NCBI GenBank assembly: GCA_041821185.1
Contig: JBGUBD010000002.1
Location: forward strand, 248,001-312,000
Reading direction: 5' to 3'
DNA: 64,000 nucleotides
Origin: Phycisphaerales bacterium AB-hyl4
Lineage (GTDB): Bacteria > Planctomycetota > Phycisphaerae > Phycisphaerales > Phycisphaeraceae
The notes under the pieces were generated by a model. The model ran no database searches. It was not told where the DNA came from and saw nothing but the letters and a program-made list of their open reading frames with translations. The position numbers were made by a program, and so were the translations under genes. This document shows, piece after piece, positions 44,716 to 52,488 of this stretch. Position 1 is the first letter of the stretch; each line of letters begins with the position of its first letter.

Positions 44716-47370
44716 GTGCCGGCAGGGGCGCAGAGAAAACCCACGGCTTCTACTGGCACGCCTGGGGATGTTTCGGAACATTCCGCGACCGATAGGAAAG
44801 CTCCTGAAAGTCAGAGGTTTACCGATTCAGGACCTTTGGGAGCAGATGCCAAAGAATCGGATCTTTTGGCATCGGACTTAGGCAATTTTCAGGAAAGCCC
44901 AGTCCTCGATAAATGGTCCGAGTGGGAGACACCAAGGCAACGCCGTGCCCGGACACGCGGGCTGCCCAAGGATGAGAACCTGCTCAAGCTGGCACGGGTT
45001 TGGCTGACCGCTCAGCACAAAGCGTGGCCGCAATTGGCCGAAGCTGGCCAGATTCCCGCGAATACTCCCGAAGCTGCCGGGCAACTCGTTGAACAATTCG
45101 TACAGCGGTTCAGTTCGCGGGGGGGCAAGCCGTTCGAGCATGGCTTGCCTCAGGTGCCCTGGAACTCGCTCGGGACGGTCTACCTCCGCTACTCCAGTGC
45201 GCACCAGAACCCCCGCTCATTGGACGACCAATTGCAGATTGTCCTCTCCCGGGCTGAGCAGGAAAGGGTTTTCATCCCATGGGAATACACGTTTGCGGAC
45301 GCCAGCGTTACCGGGACAACCTCCCGGCGCACCGGTTATGTGATGGCCCAGCGCGTCCTCGAGTTCACCGGGACCGGGGCCATCTCCACGATCTACCTGG
45401 ACGAAATTGATCGAGCTTCGCGTGACGGGCTCCAGATTCTGACCTTGGGCACCATTGTCCAGAATCATCGTAAGCGAATGGTCGGGGTCAGCAGCAATTT
45501 TGATTCAACGACCGAACAAAGCCGCATCATGCTCCATTCGGTGGCGATGTTCAACGATTACTATATCACGCAGCATCGGGCCAAAGTTGACCGGGGGAAA
45601 CGCGGCGCTGCGAGGCGTAAGACCATCAATGGCAAGCCGCCGGTGGGGATTAAGGCGGTGCCAGCGTACGACAAATATGGCCAAGCGCTTCGGGGGCGCG
45701 CAGGGATGCACGCGAAGACCGCCGCCGTGGATGAGCAGTGGAGTTGGGCCATTGTTCTGCTCGCCGAGCTTTTTGTCGACAAACGCTGGTCGGCCAACCG
45801 GATTGCCAAGGAGTTCAATCGCCGTCAGATCGGTGGGAAAACGTCTTGGTACGCAGCGCTCATCACAAAGATGCTTCGAAACCGGGGATATGTAGGGATT
45901 TTCATCTACGGCATGAGTCGCCAGGTCAGGGACCCGCTGACCGGAACGATCCGCCATGTCCCCCAGCCACGGTCAGGCTGGATTGTCTCCCGCATCCCGG
46001 AGGCTCAGATTTGGTCTTGGGGCCGCTGGAAGCAGATCCAGGCAAGGCTCAAGGAAGTTTCCGAAACCTCACCGCATGCCCGAAACCGGAAAAGAAAACC
46101 CAAACCAGCGGGTTTGGTCTACCCCAAAACGCTCTTCAGCAACATCCTCCATTGCGGCTATTGCGGGCGGCGCCTGACACTCAGACGTGGCGGTGGATAT
46201 CCATGCTTCTATTGTATGGCTGGTCCGGAAGGACGCGACAACTGCCAGTTAGGAACCTCAAAAGCCGCCAGCGTGTTCGAACCGTTTTTGCTCCGATTCA
46301 TCCTCGATAGCATTTTGACGGATGAGCGAATGGCCGAACTGGTGGACCAAGCAAATCGGCATGTCAGTGCCGAAGCCGCAAAACCACCGGTCGATGTCGC
46401 CGGTCTGCAAACGTCGCTACGGGACGCAAAGGCGAAACGTGATCGGCTAATCGAGTTGGTCGCCGACGATGTGAGTGCCAACCTCTCTGCGGTGAGGACG
46501 CGCATCAGTTCACTGGAAAAGGAGGTCCGGGAGTTGACTACGGCCGTGCGTGAGGCCGAGCGTCAGAAAGAGGAGGAGGTCCCACCTCTCGACCTCGAAC
46601 AGATGAAAGTGTTGCTCGCCGACCTGCGCCAGGTTCTGAATCAGCATGTGCCGGCGGCCAACGAAATGCTCAAAAAACTACTCGGGCGGGTGTACGTCAC
46701 CCAAAAATCCGTCCCTGACGCTCGCAGGCCGGTCTGGGTGGCCCATTTTGACACCGATATGGTTCCGGCTCTGGCAGATCACGCTGCGCGGAGGTGTCTT
46801 CCATCCTCATACACTTTGATGAAGCTAACAGTATGGGAATGGAAAATGCCAATCAAAGGTGAGATCGAAATCGGCGGGCGAATGCCTGTTTACGAGCGAT
46901 TAGCGAAAAAAGCAGGAGCGATGCGTGCTGAGGGCGCACTGATCAAGCAGATTGCTGAGGAATTCGGCGTTTCGGTGAACATCATAAGGAACGCTATCCG
47001 TTTCAACGACACCGGGATTCGACCTGCGAGAGCCAAGAAACAGCCACGGAAGAACATCTACCACTGGATTGCGAAGGAGACCGTGAGGCTTAAGAAGCAA
47101 GGGCTGACTTACAGACAAATCGCGGACCGACTTGGCGTCACGAAACGGCAGGTCGGCAACGCCTATCACAAGATGGTGGGCCGCTATCAAAAGCCTGCGA
47201 TACCTGGCTACCAACGCATCGCCGAACGAGCCTACCAACTGCGTCAGGAGGGGATGACGCACGCACGAATCGGCACCATCCTCGGGTACAACAAAGTTAC
47301 CGTAAAACGGGCGCTGCGATGGTTTTGCCGGCAGCAGCATAAAGGCGGCACCTACACCGACGCCGCTTGA
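44716..47370 (+). CDS. large serine recombinase with C-terminal HTH repeats
   Basis: An 884-aa site-specific recombinase. The catalytic domain opens with TVYLRYSSAHQNPRSLDDQ (nucleophile near S160), and DEIDRASRDG is the Asp-Arg motif. A recombinase domain, a zinc ribbon (CGYCGRRL ... CFYC) and a coiled coil (about 560-640) follow. The last 130 residues carry three helix-turn-helix-like units (GALIKQIAEEFGVSVNIIRN, GLTYRQIADRLGVTKRQVGN, GMTHARIGTILGYNKVTVKR), which most large serine recombinases lack. The true start is unclear; the first 60-80 residues are atypical and contain an inverted repeat. It may move a small element. Confidence 0.88.
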   Translation: MPAGAQRKPTASTGTPGDVSEHSATDRKAPESQRFTDSGPLGADAKESDLLASDLGNFQESPVLDKWSEWETPRQRRARTRGLPKDENLLKLARVWLTAQHKAWPQLAEAGQIPANTPEAAGQLVEQFVQRFSSRGGKPFEHGLPQVPWNSLGTVYLRYSSAHQNPRSLDDQLQIVLSRAEQERVFIPWEYTFADASVTGTTSRRTGYVMAQRVLEFTGTGAISTIYLDEIDRASRDGLQILTLGTIVQNHRKRMVGVSSNFDSTTEQSRIMLHSVAMFNDYYITQHRAKVDRGKRGAARRKTINGKPPVGIKAVPAYDKYGQALRGRAGMHAKTAAVDEQWSWAIVLLAELFVDKRWSANRIAKEFNRRQIGGKTSWYAALITKMLRNRGYVGIFIYGMSRQVRDPLTGTIRHVPQPRSGWIVSRIPEAQIWSWGRWKQIQARLKEVSETSPHARNRKRKPKPAGLVYPKTLFSNILHCGYCGRRLTLRRGGGYPCFYCMAGPEGRDNCQLGTSKAASVFEPFLLRFILDSILTDERMAELVDQANRHVSAEAAKPPVDVAGLQTSLRDAKAKRDRLIELVADDVSANLSAVRTRISSLEKEVRELTTAVREAERQKEEEVPPLDLEQMKVLLADLRQVLNQHVPAANEMLKKLLGRVYVTQKSVPDARRPVWVAHFDTDMVPALADHAARRCLPSSYTLMKLTVWEWKMPIKGEIEIGGRMPVYERLAKKAGAMRAEGALIKQIAEEFGVSVNIIRNAIRFNDTGIRPARAKKQPRKNIYHWIAKETVRLKKQGLTYRQIADRLGVTKRQVGNAYHKMVGRYQKPAIPGYQRIAERAYQLRQEGMTHARIGTILGYNKVTVKRALRWFCRQQHKGGTYTDAA
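44845..44873. repeat. 9-bp inverted repeat upstream of the recombinase core
   Basis: GATGCCAAA and TTTGGCATC pair around an 11-base centre. It lies in the doubtful N-terminal part of the recombinase frame, so it may be a recombinase site or operator and suggests the start codon is downstream. Confidence 0.45.
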
Positions 47371-47400
47371 TGGCGACGCGACCTTTTACCCCCCCCCTTG

Positions 47401-47426
47401 GAGCCAGCCAACCGGCTGGCTTTTTT
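47401..47426 (+). terminator. rho-independent terminator after the serine recombinase
   Basis: GCCAGCC AACC GGCTGGC followed by six T, 33 bp after the recombinase stop. A run of nine C lies just before it. The next small gene starts 25 bp after it, so it may be partly read through. Confidence 0.85.
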
Positions 47427-47450
47427 CATGCGCACAAACAGGGTGATCTC

Positions 47451-47642
47451 ATGACGAAACCTACTGAAACCGAACCCTCGCCTGAACGTGAACGGCCTTC
47501 TTCTGATCAGCAATTGGAGCAGCAGTTTTTGACGCAACTTGCCAAGCTTCTGGCTCAGGAACATGTCCGACGTTGCCGGCGCAAACGGAACGGCGATTCG
47601 TCTCCGGAAAGAGTTGGAGGCACCGGCCAATCAAAGCCATGA
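47451..47642 (+). CDS. small charged protein next to the serine recombinase
   Basis: A 63-aa highly charged protein (MTKPTETEPSPERERPSSDQ; later LAKLLAQEHVRRCRRKRNG). It has one amphipathic helix of about 25 residues. The ATG at 47451 has GGGTGAT upstream, a modest ribosome site. Its position directly after a recombinase, with a size and charge usual for directionality factors, suggests an accessory role, but no homology is visible to me. Confidence 0.45.
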   Translation: MTKPTETEPSPERERPSSDQQLEQQFLTQLAKLLAQEHVRRCRRKRNGDSSPERVGGTGQSKP

Positions 47643-47821
47643 GGGCGTTGCTACGTGAAACAGCGACTTGATCTTAAGCGCACGATCGTGGCGCTTCGGT
47701 CGTTCCGGCCACACCTTCACAAACGCGAAAACCGCTGACGTGGGACGGGTGCTACGTTTAAAAATTTGCGATTAGGCGTACTCGGGCCTGGTTGCCGACC
47801 GGCACTGCGGTGCTTGGCGTA

Positions 47822-49342
47822 TCACTCGCTCGCTTCGTCCTGCCCTCGCTGTGCCTGCTGCTCGGCCAGTTCCTCCAGCGTCATGCCGGTCTGCTCCTCG
47901 ATCAACGCCCGCGCCTCGTCGATGGGCACGTCGCGCACCCGGTTGTCGTTGAACACAACGGCGATGTGGCGGCCGTCGGTGACCTCCGGCTTCTCAAAGC
48001 CTGCGACGCGCGTCCCGTCGAGGTCTTCCACAAGCCCGGGGATCAGCACGTACGAGGCGTACTCGTTCACCCATTGCCGCCGCCGCTCATCAGACCATTG
48101 GTTGAAGTCGGCCGGTACACGTACATCAGCTAAAGGATGAAGGACGTATTCCGCAGTGAAGTAGTTGCCCAGCAGCAGGATGCCCGGTTCCGACGCCATC
48201 GGTCGGCGCTGTTCCCCTTCGCGTGGCTGCTGGCCCTGAGCCCAGACGACTGAAGCCTGATGCAGCCCGCGCAAATGAGTACGCGACTGCATCCGCATCG
48301 CCTCCAGCCTCACCTGCAGGAACACACCTGCGCTGGTCGTTGCAGCCTCCCGAAACGCTTCCGCATCCGGCTCCACCCGTAACTGTCGGCCCTCCACCGT
48401 TGGCTCGAGTTGTTCCAACAATGCCGACAGCGGCCCCACCATCGCGGGCGCCTCGCGCTCGACTTCGCGTTCCAGCAACGGCTGCACCTGCGCAATCAGA
48501 TCCGCCAAGTCTCGCGCCGCTTCGGCATCCTCACCTTGCACACGCAATCGCAACGCCGGCTCCGGCGGCAGGTTCAGTCCCATCGCCAGCCACTGCATGC
48601 CGCGATCCACGATCGGCCCCGGGCGCGTGCCGTCAGGCAGGGCCGGCAGCAGTTCCCGCATCACCCGTCGCGTGTCCCCCGTCGGCACCATCAGCAGTTG
48701 CACCGCCCAGCCGTCCACCGCGCTGAACGCCTCTGCCAAGTCCGGCAGGGCATGGCCCGTCTGGTCGCGCAGCCGCGCGAGTGTGTGGTTCATGCCCAAC
48801 ACCACCGCGTCGTCGAAGGCCGCCGTGGTCCAGCCGGGCAGCAGCGGATGCCGCACCTCGTCCTCGGCCGCTTCCGGCCCGTCCACGTCTCCACTGAACA
48901 GCAGCCGTTGCACACGGGTGGCATCGACTTCGTCGACCATGGGCACGACCACGAAGAGGGCCGGCTCCAAGTTGGGAAAGAAATCAGCCAGCGAAAGCAG
49001 CACGTAGGCTTCCTCGACGCCTTCATTCGACAAGGCTTCGAGCCATGCCGCGGCGGCCTCGCGCATGGGCTCCGTTGGAAGCCCCCCCAGCAGCAGCGCC
49101 CGCTCCCGCTCATTCAGTTCGCTGGCTTCCAGCGTGCGACGGATTTCGTCGAACAGGGCAGGCATGTCAACCTGCCCGACAATCACACGGCCAACAAGCA
49201 TGGTGGACGGGTCGGTGTACCGCTCCAGCAGCGCCGCTGCCGCGTCCGGGTCGCGTGCTTCGCCCTTGGCTGGGGTGATGCAGGTGGTCAGCAGCAGGGC
49301 CGTGATGGTGCCGGCCATCCAGATCGATCGGGCAAGTCGCAT
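47822..49342 (-). CDS. secreted protein of unknown function
   Basis: A 506-aa protein with a signal peptide (MRLARSIWMAGTITALLLTTCITPAKG). The rest is mixed alpha/beta without known catalytic motifs; parts recall the DUF3352-type fold (ADFFPNLEPALFVVVPMVDEVDA), but I would not assign it. It is the last of four minus-strand genes that begin with an ECF sigma factor and its likely partner, so it is probably part of that regulon. A stretch of 179 bp before the small ORF at 47642 shows no feature. Confidence 0.7.
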   Translation of the reverse strand: MRLARSIWMAGTITALLLTTCITPAKGEARDPDAAAALLERYTDPSTMLVGRVIVGQVDMPALFDEIRRTLEASELNERERALLLGGLPTEPMREAAAAWLEALSNEGVEEAYVLLSLADFFPNLEPALFVVVPMVDEVDATRVQRLLFSGDVDGPEAAEDEVRHPLLPGWTTAAFDDAVVLGMNHTLARLRDQTGHALPDLAEAFSAVDGWAVQLLMVPTGDTRRVMRELLPALPDGTRPGPIVDRGMQWLAMGLNLPPEPALRLRVQGEDAEAARDLADLIAQVQPLLEREVEREAPAMVGPLSALLEQLEPTVEGRQLRVEPDAEAFREAATTSAGVFLQVRLEAMRMQSRTHLRGLHQASVVWAQGQQPREGEQRRPMASEPGILLLGNYFTAEYVLHPLADVRVPADFNQWSDERRRQWVNEYASYVLIPGLVEDLDGTRVAGFEKPEVTDGRHIAVVFNDNRVRDVPIDEARALIEEQTGMTLEELAEQQAQRGQDEASE

Positions 49343-49365
49343 CGTGTCGCTCCACAGGTTAAAAG

Positions 49366-50826
49366 TCAGTTCTCATCATTCGCCACCGTCACGCGCAGGC
49401 GATCCCCGACCAGCATACGCAGTCTGGGACCTTCGCCCGGTTCAGGTTCGAGGGTGAACGTTCGGCCATTGTCCTCAAGGTGATAGCGGAATGGCAGATG
49501 ACTGCTCGGATCGCGTGGTGCGGGGACGACGGTGATGTCATCGAGCGAGGCGGGCAACTGGCCGTCGTTTGCGGCTACGTGCATCCGCACCGCTTCGACA
49601 CAGCGCAACAGGGCGAAGCGCCGCCGCATTCGCTCTTCGCTGCCGCGAGCGGCACCCAATGCCGGCAAAACGTTCAGGAATGGGTTGGTAGCTGAAGCGA
49701 GGCGACCTCGATGATGTTCAAATGCCTGGTCCGACCGGCGCGCGCCCTCCCACGCCTCCGCGTACGGCAGTTGATGCCACTTGAACAGTTCGTCCGCCCA
49801 ATGCTCCAGCTCAATCAGCCAATGCAGCAGGATCGCCTGCTTGACGGGCATGGCTTCGACGGCCTCGGCGTCGTGGCCGCGCTCGACAAGGCCCGCTTTC
49901 GCCTCGCTATAGACAGCCGTGCCGAGCGCCATGGCCGGCAGCGGGTGTTCCCACGTGACTCCGCCAAACTCTGAAGCCAAGCCCGAAGTGAATACGTCAT
50001 GCCAGAGCCGATCAGCCTGCTCGATGCTCATCGGCACGTCCGAGAGGTGACTCAACGCCGGAATGTTCCAGTGAACCCAGTACCGCTCGAACTCGGTCGC
50101 TGCCCGAAGGTCGATGTAGTCGCGTCCAACATCCGCCAGCGCCCAGTACAGGTTCGGACTGCCCGGCGAAGCCATCAGTTCGCGGGCTGCGTCGCTCATC
50201 ATCACTGCAATGCTGATGCCCACAAGCCGGCTGATGACAATGGGTTCCTCCGCTACATGAGCCGCCATCGTATAGCCGGTACGAAGCGAAGCGATGGCTT
50301 GCTCATGATCGCCTTCACGGATGTGCACGCGGGTGCGCAATGCAAGCAGACGAGCGTGGTTCCGCATCTGGCCCAACTCTGGCAGCAGCGCGGCGACGCC
50401 ATGCTGGCGGGCAGCGGTTTCCCACGCCGCATGATCGTATAGGGCTGCCTCATCAAGAAACGCCAGGTGTTGCCCGAAGATGGTCGACCGGATCTCGTCG
50501 ACCGGAAGTTCGTCAAGCGCAAGCCCTTGCCAATCACGAACTCTCGGCCCCACATCCTCCCAGTCGACAAAGCCGAGGAATATCATGGCGCGAGCGTACA
50601 TGGGGACCGCGTTGCCGCGCCGCTGGTCCTTGATCGGCGCCCGAAATCGGTGCTGTAACGCAGGGCTTGGCTCAGGGGCCGGGGTTACCGTCAATTCCAA
50701 CCACTCCGGCTCGTCGACGGGCTCCGCATTTGCCTTCACGCCCATGCTGGACAGCAGCGCAAGGCACACAAACGCCACAGGCACGATCACACGGGGACGA
50801 TCGATCCAATCAGAAATAATCTGCAT
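49366..50826 (-). CDS. membrane-anchored protein with pseudopilin-like tail
   Basis: A 486-aa protein with one N-terminal helix (VIVPVAFVCLALLSSMGV) that may be signal or anchor. The body is mostly helical with hydrophobic repeats (TGYTMAAHVAEEPIVISRLV). The final 90 residues (RCVEAVRMHVAANDGQLPAS ... PFRYHLEDNGRTFTLEP) resemble the globular end of GspG-type pseudopilins. A related layout occurs in the protein at 52489. AGGAG lies eight bases before the ATG at 50826; the frame is open to a GTG at 50856 overlapping the upstream stop. Function unknown. Confidence 0.7.
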   Translation of the reverse strand: MQIISDWIDRPRVIVPVAFVCLALLSSMGVKANAEPVDEPEWLELTVTPAPEPSPALQHRFRAPIKDQRRGNAVPMYARAMIFLGFVDWEDVGPRVRDWQGLALDELPVDEIRSTIFGQHLAFLDEAALYDHAAWETAARQHGVAALLPELGQMRNHARLLALRTRVHIREGDHEQAIASLRTGYTMAAHVAEEPIVISRLVGISIAVMMSDAARELMASPGSPNLYWALADVGRDYIDLRAATEFERYWVHWNIPALSHLSDVPMSIEQADRLWHDVFTSGLASEFGGVTWEHPLPAMALGTAVYSEAKAGLVERGHDAEAVEAMPVKQAILLHWLIELEHWADELFKWHQLPYAEAWEGARRSDQAFEHHRGRLASATNPFLNVLPALGAARGSEERMRRRFALLRCVEAVRMHVAANDGQLPASLDDITVVPAPRDPSSHLPFRYHLEDNGRTFTLEPEPGEGPRLRMLVGDRLRVTVANDEN

Positions 50827-50852
50827 CATCGTTGCTCCTGCCCAACATTCGG

Positions 50853-51386
50853 TCACAGCGTATTCCGGTCGGCCGGGTCGACGGTGAAACGAAGCGCCGG
50901 CTCCGGCAAAGCATCGATCCCATGTTCCTGCACCAGCCGACTGAGGTGACCGACACTCTGGCGAGGGGCGATCGGCGTATCGGTCGACGGCGGGCGCGAC
51001 TCAGTGTGCCCCAGCCATGACCACGCGTTCGCCACCTCCGGTCGCGCATGCTCGGCATCCACCGATGGGTCGGCCGGCGGGGTCGAGGCGATGGCTTCCC
51101 GCTCGCGCTCGACCGTCGGCTGCGGGGCCGTGTGCTGGACCGCCATCATGCCCGCCTCCGGCGATCGCGTGCCGACACTCAGCACGTTCACACCCAGGCT
51201 CACCGCCAACAGCAGCCCCAACCCGCCCACGCCGGCCTGCCAACGTCGACAGCGTCGCCGCTCAGCCCGTCGCCCGAGTTCAAACATCAAGGCCGACGGA
51301 TCACGCTGCGGCGACTGCGGTGCCAGCCCGGACAGGGCCGCCTCCATCTCGCGTTGCTCCGTTGTCAGTCGCTCGGCTTCCTGCAT
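50853..51386 (-). CDS. probable anti-sigma factor / membrane partner of the ECF sigma
   Basis: A 177-aa protein with a basic segment (ELGRRAERRRCRRWQ), one membrane helix (about residues 51-72, VGGLGLLLAVSLGVNVLSVG) and a Pro-rich periplasmic part. It overlaps the end of the sigma factor gene by 22 bp, so translation is probably coupled, as is usual for anti-sigma factors. No zinc-binding anti-sigma motif (HxxxCxxC) is visible, so the assignment rests on layout. Confidence 0.6.
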   Translation of the reverse strand: MQEAERLTTEQREMEAALSGLAPQSPQRDPSALMFELGRRAERRRCRRWQAGVGGLGLLLAVSLGVNVLSVGTRSPEAGMMAVQHTAPQPTVEREREAIASTPPADPSVDAEHARPEVANAWSWLGHTESRPPSTDTPIAPRQSVGHLSRLVQEHGIDALPEPALRFTVDPADRNTL

Positions 51387-51868
51387 GGCTGCTCCAATCG
51401 TTGCCGGAGATTCTCAAGTCCACTGCGGTATTGGCTGAACGTGGTCGACACCGGCCGACCGACAAGATCCGCAATCGCCTGCCAGCCCAGTTGCCCCCAG
51501 ATGCGAAGCACGATCACCTCGCGTTGCTCGTCGGGCAGGCGGGCAAGGGTGGCCTCGGCAGTGCGGGCGTCGAGCATCGCCGCGGGGTCCGCCTGGAACC
51601 AGTCGACCTGGGTGGTGGCGCGGGCGGCTTCGTGCCGGCTGCGTCGCCCTTGCGACCGTCGGGCGTTCAGGGCCGCATGGCGAGCCGCGCGAAACAGCCA
51701 CGCCTGCACGGCGTCGGGCGGTCGACGTTGCCGCATCAGCTTCGCGAACACCTCCTGCACCACATCCTCCGCCGCCGCCGCATCGAGCCATTGCCGCACA
51801 TAAAGCACCAGCGCCGGAGCCAACCGACCGTACCAGCAGGCCAGACTCTCCGGCTCAATTCCGCTCAT
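51365..51868 (-). CDS. ECF-family RNA polymerase sigma factor
   Basis: A 167-aa sigma-70 family factor with region 2 (AEDVVQEVFAKLMRQRRPPD, AWLFRAARHAALNARRS) and region 4 (LARLPDEQREVIVLRIWGQL, WQAIADLVGRPVSTTFSQY). Length is normal for ECF factors. It heads a four-gene unit running to 47822. The 284-bp gap to the divergent padR gene holds its promoter; I see no certain consensus, only GGAAAATA at about 51912. Confidence 0.9.
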   Translation of the reverse strand: MSGIEPESLACWYGRLAPALVLYVRQWLDAAAAEDVVQEVFAKLMRQRRPPDAVQAWLFRAARHAALNARRSQGRRSRHEAARATTQVDWFQADPAAMLDARTAEATLARLPDEQREVIVLRIWGQLGWQAIADLVGRPVSTTFSQYRSGLENLRQRLEQPCRKPSD

Positions 51869-52099
51869 CCGCCTCCTCGCTCTACCAGTAAGACACCGCC
51901 GAAGGTGTATTTTCCGAATGGTGACCGAAAAAATTTGGCTTGACCAACAAAATCAGGGGCGGAATATCTCGTGATGACACCCACATCGACATTGCGATTG
52001 TCACGCGTCGCAAGGCGATCATAAGTCGGCCGACTCCTGCAGGCAGATTCCAAGCACGCCCGATCACAACAGTGTGGAATCTCGACGGGTATTTTCAGC

Positions 52100-52140
52100 T
52101 TGCATCAATGCTACCGCCAGTATACTATGTATCGCATAGT
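52100..52140 (+). promoter_or_regulatory. padR promoter with operator-like inverted repeat
   Basis: A -10-like TATACT (52121-52126) follows TTGCAT (52100-52105) with 15 bp between. ACTATG TATCG CATAGT (52124-52140) is a perfect inverted repeat overlapping the -10 box, and AGTATACT (52119-52126) is a palindrome beside it. AGGAG and the padR start follow, so self-repression is likely. Confidence 0.55.
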
Positions 52141-52152
52141 CAGGAGCCGATC

Positions 52153-52485
52153 ATGAAAATCGAACGCGAACTGATGCGTGGGGCCGGGCCGGTGGCGGTG
52201 CTCAAACTGCTGGCCACCGGCGAAAAGTACGGCTACGAACTGGTCGGCCTGCTCGACCAACGATCTGACGGCGTGCTCGCCATGGGGCAGTCCACGCTCT
52301 ACCCCATGCTCTACAACCTCGAAGCCAAGGGCCTGATCGCCTCGCGCGTGCAGCAGGTCAACGGCAGTCGGCCCCGCCGATACTACCGCCTCACCGCCCG
52401 GGGCAAGAAGCAACTCGCCCGCGACGCCGCTCAATGGGAAGCGCTGTCTGTGGCGATGGGCAAACTCGGTGTCACCGGAGCCTGA
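52153..52485 (+). CDS. PadR-family transcriptional regulator
   Basis: A 110-aa winged-helix regulator of the short PadR type. The core is LLATGEKYGYELVGLLDQRS, STLYPMLYNLEAKGLIASRV, RRYYRLTARGKKQL. AGGAG stands seven bases before the ATG at 52153; the upstream frame back to 51940 is non-coding in character. It is followed three bases later by the protein at 52489, so the two form an operon, as is common for PadR genes paired with membrane proteins of the permease-prefix type. Confidence 0.92.
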   Translation: MKIERELMRGAGPVAVLKLLATGEKYGYELVGLLDQRSDGVLAMGQSTLYPMLYNLEAKGLIASRVQQVNGSRPRRYYRLTARGKKQLARDAAQWEALSVAMGKLGVTGA

Positions 52486-52488
52486 ACC

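Noticed and set aside
44749..44760. CCCACGGC near the serine recombinase as a fifth member of the hairpin family
   Set aside because: Only half of the stem is present and the complementary half is not found at the other side of the element.
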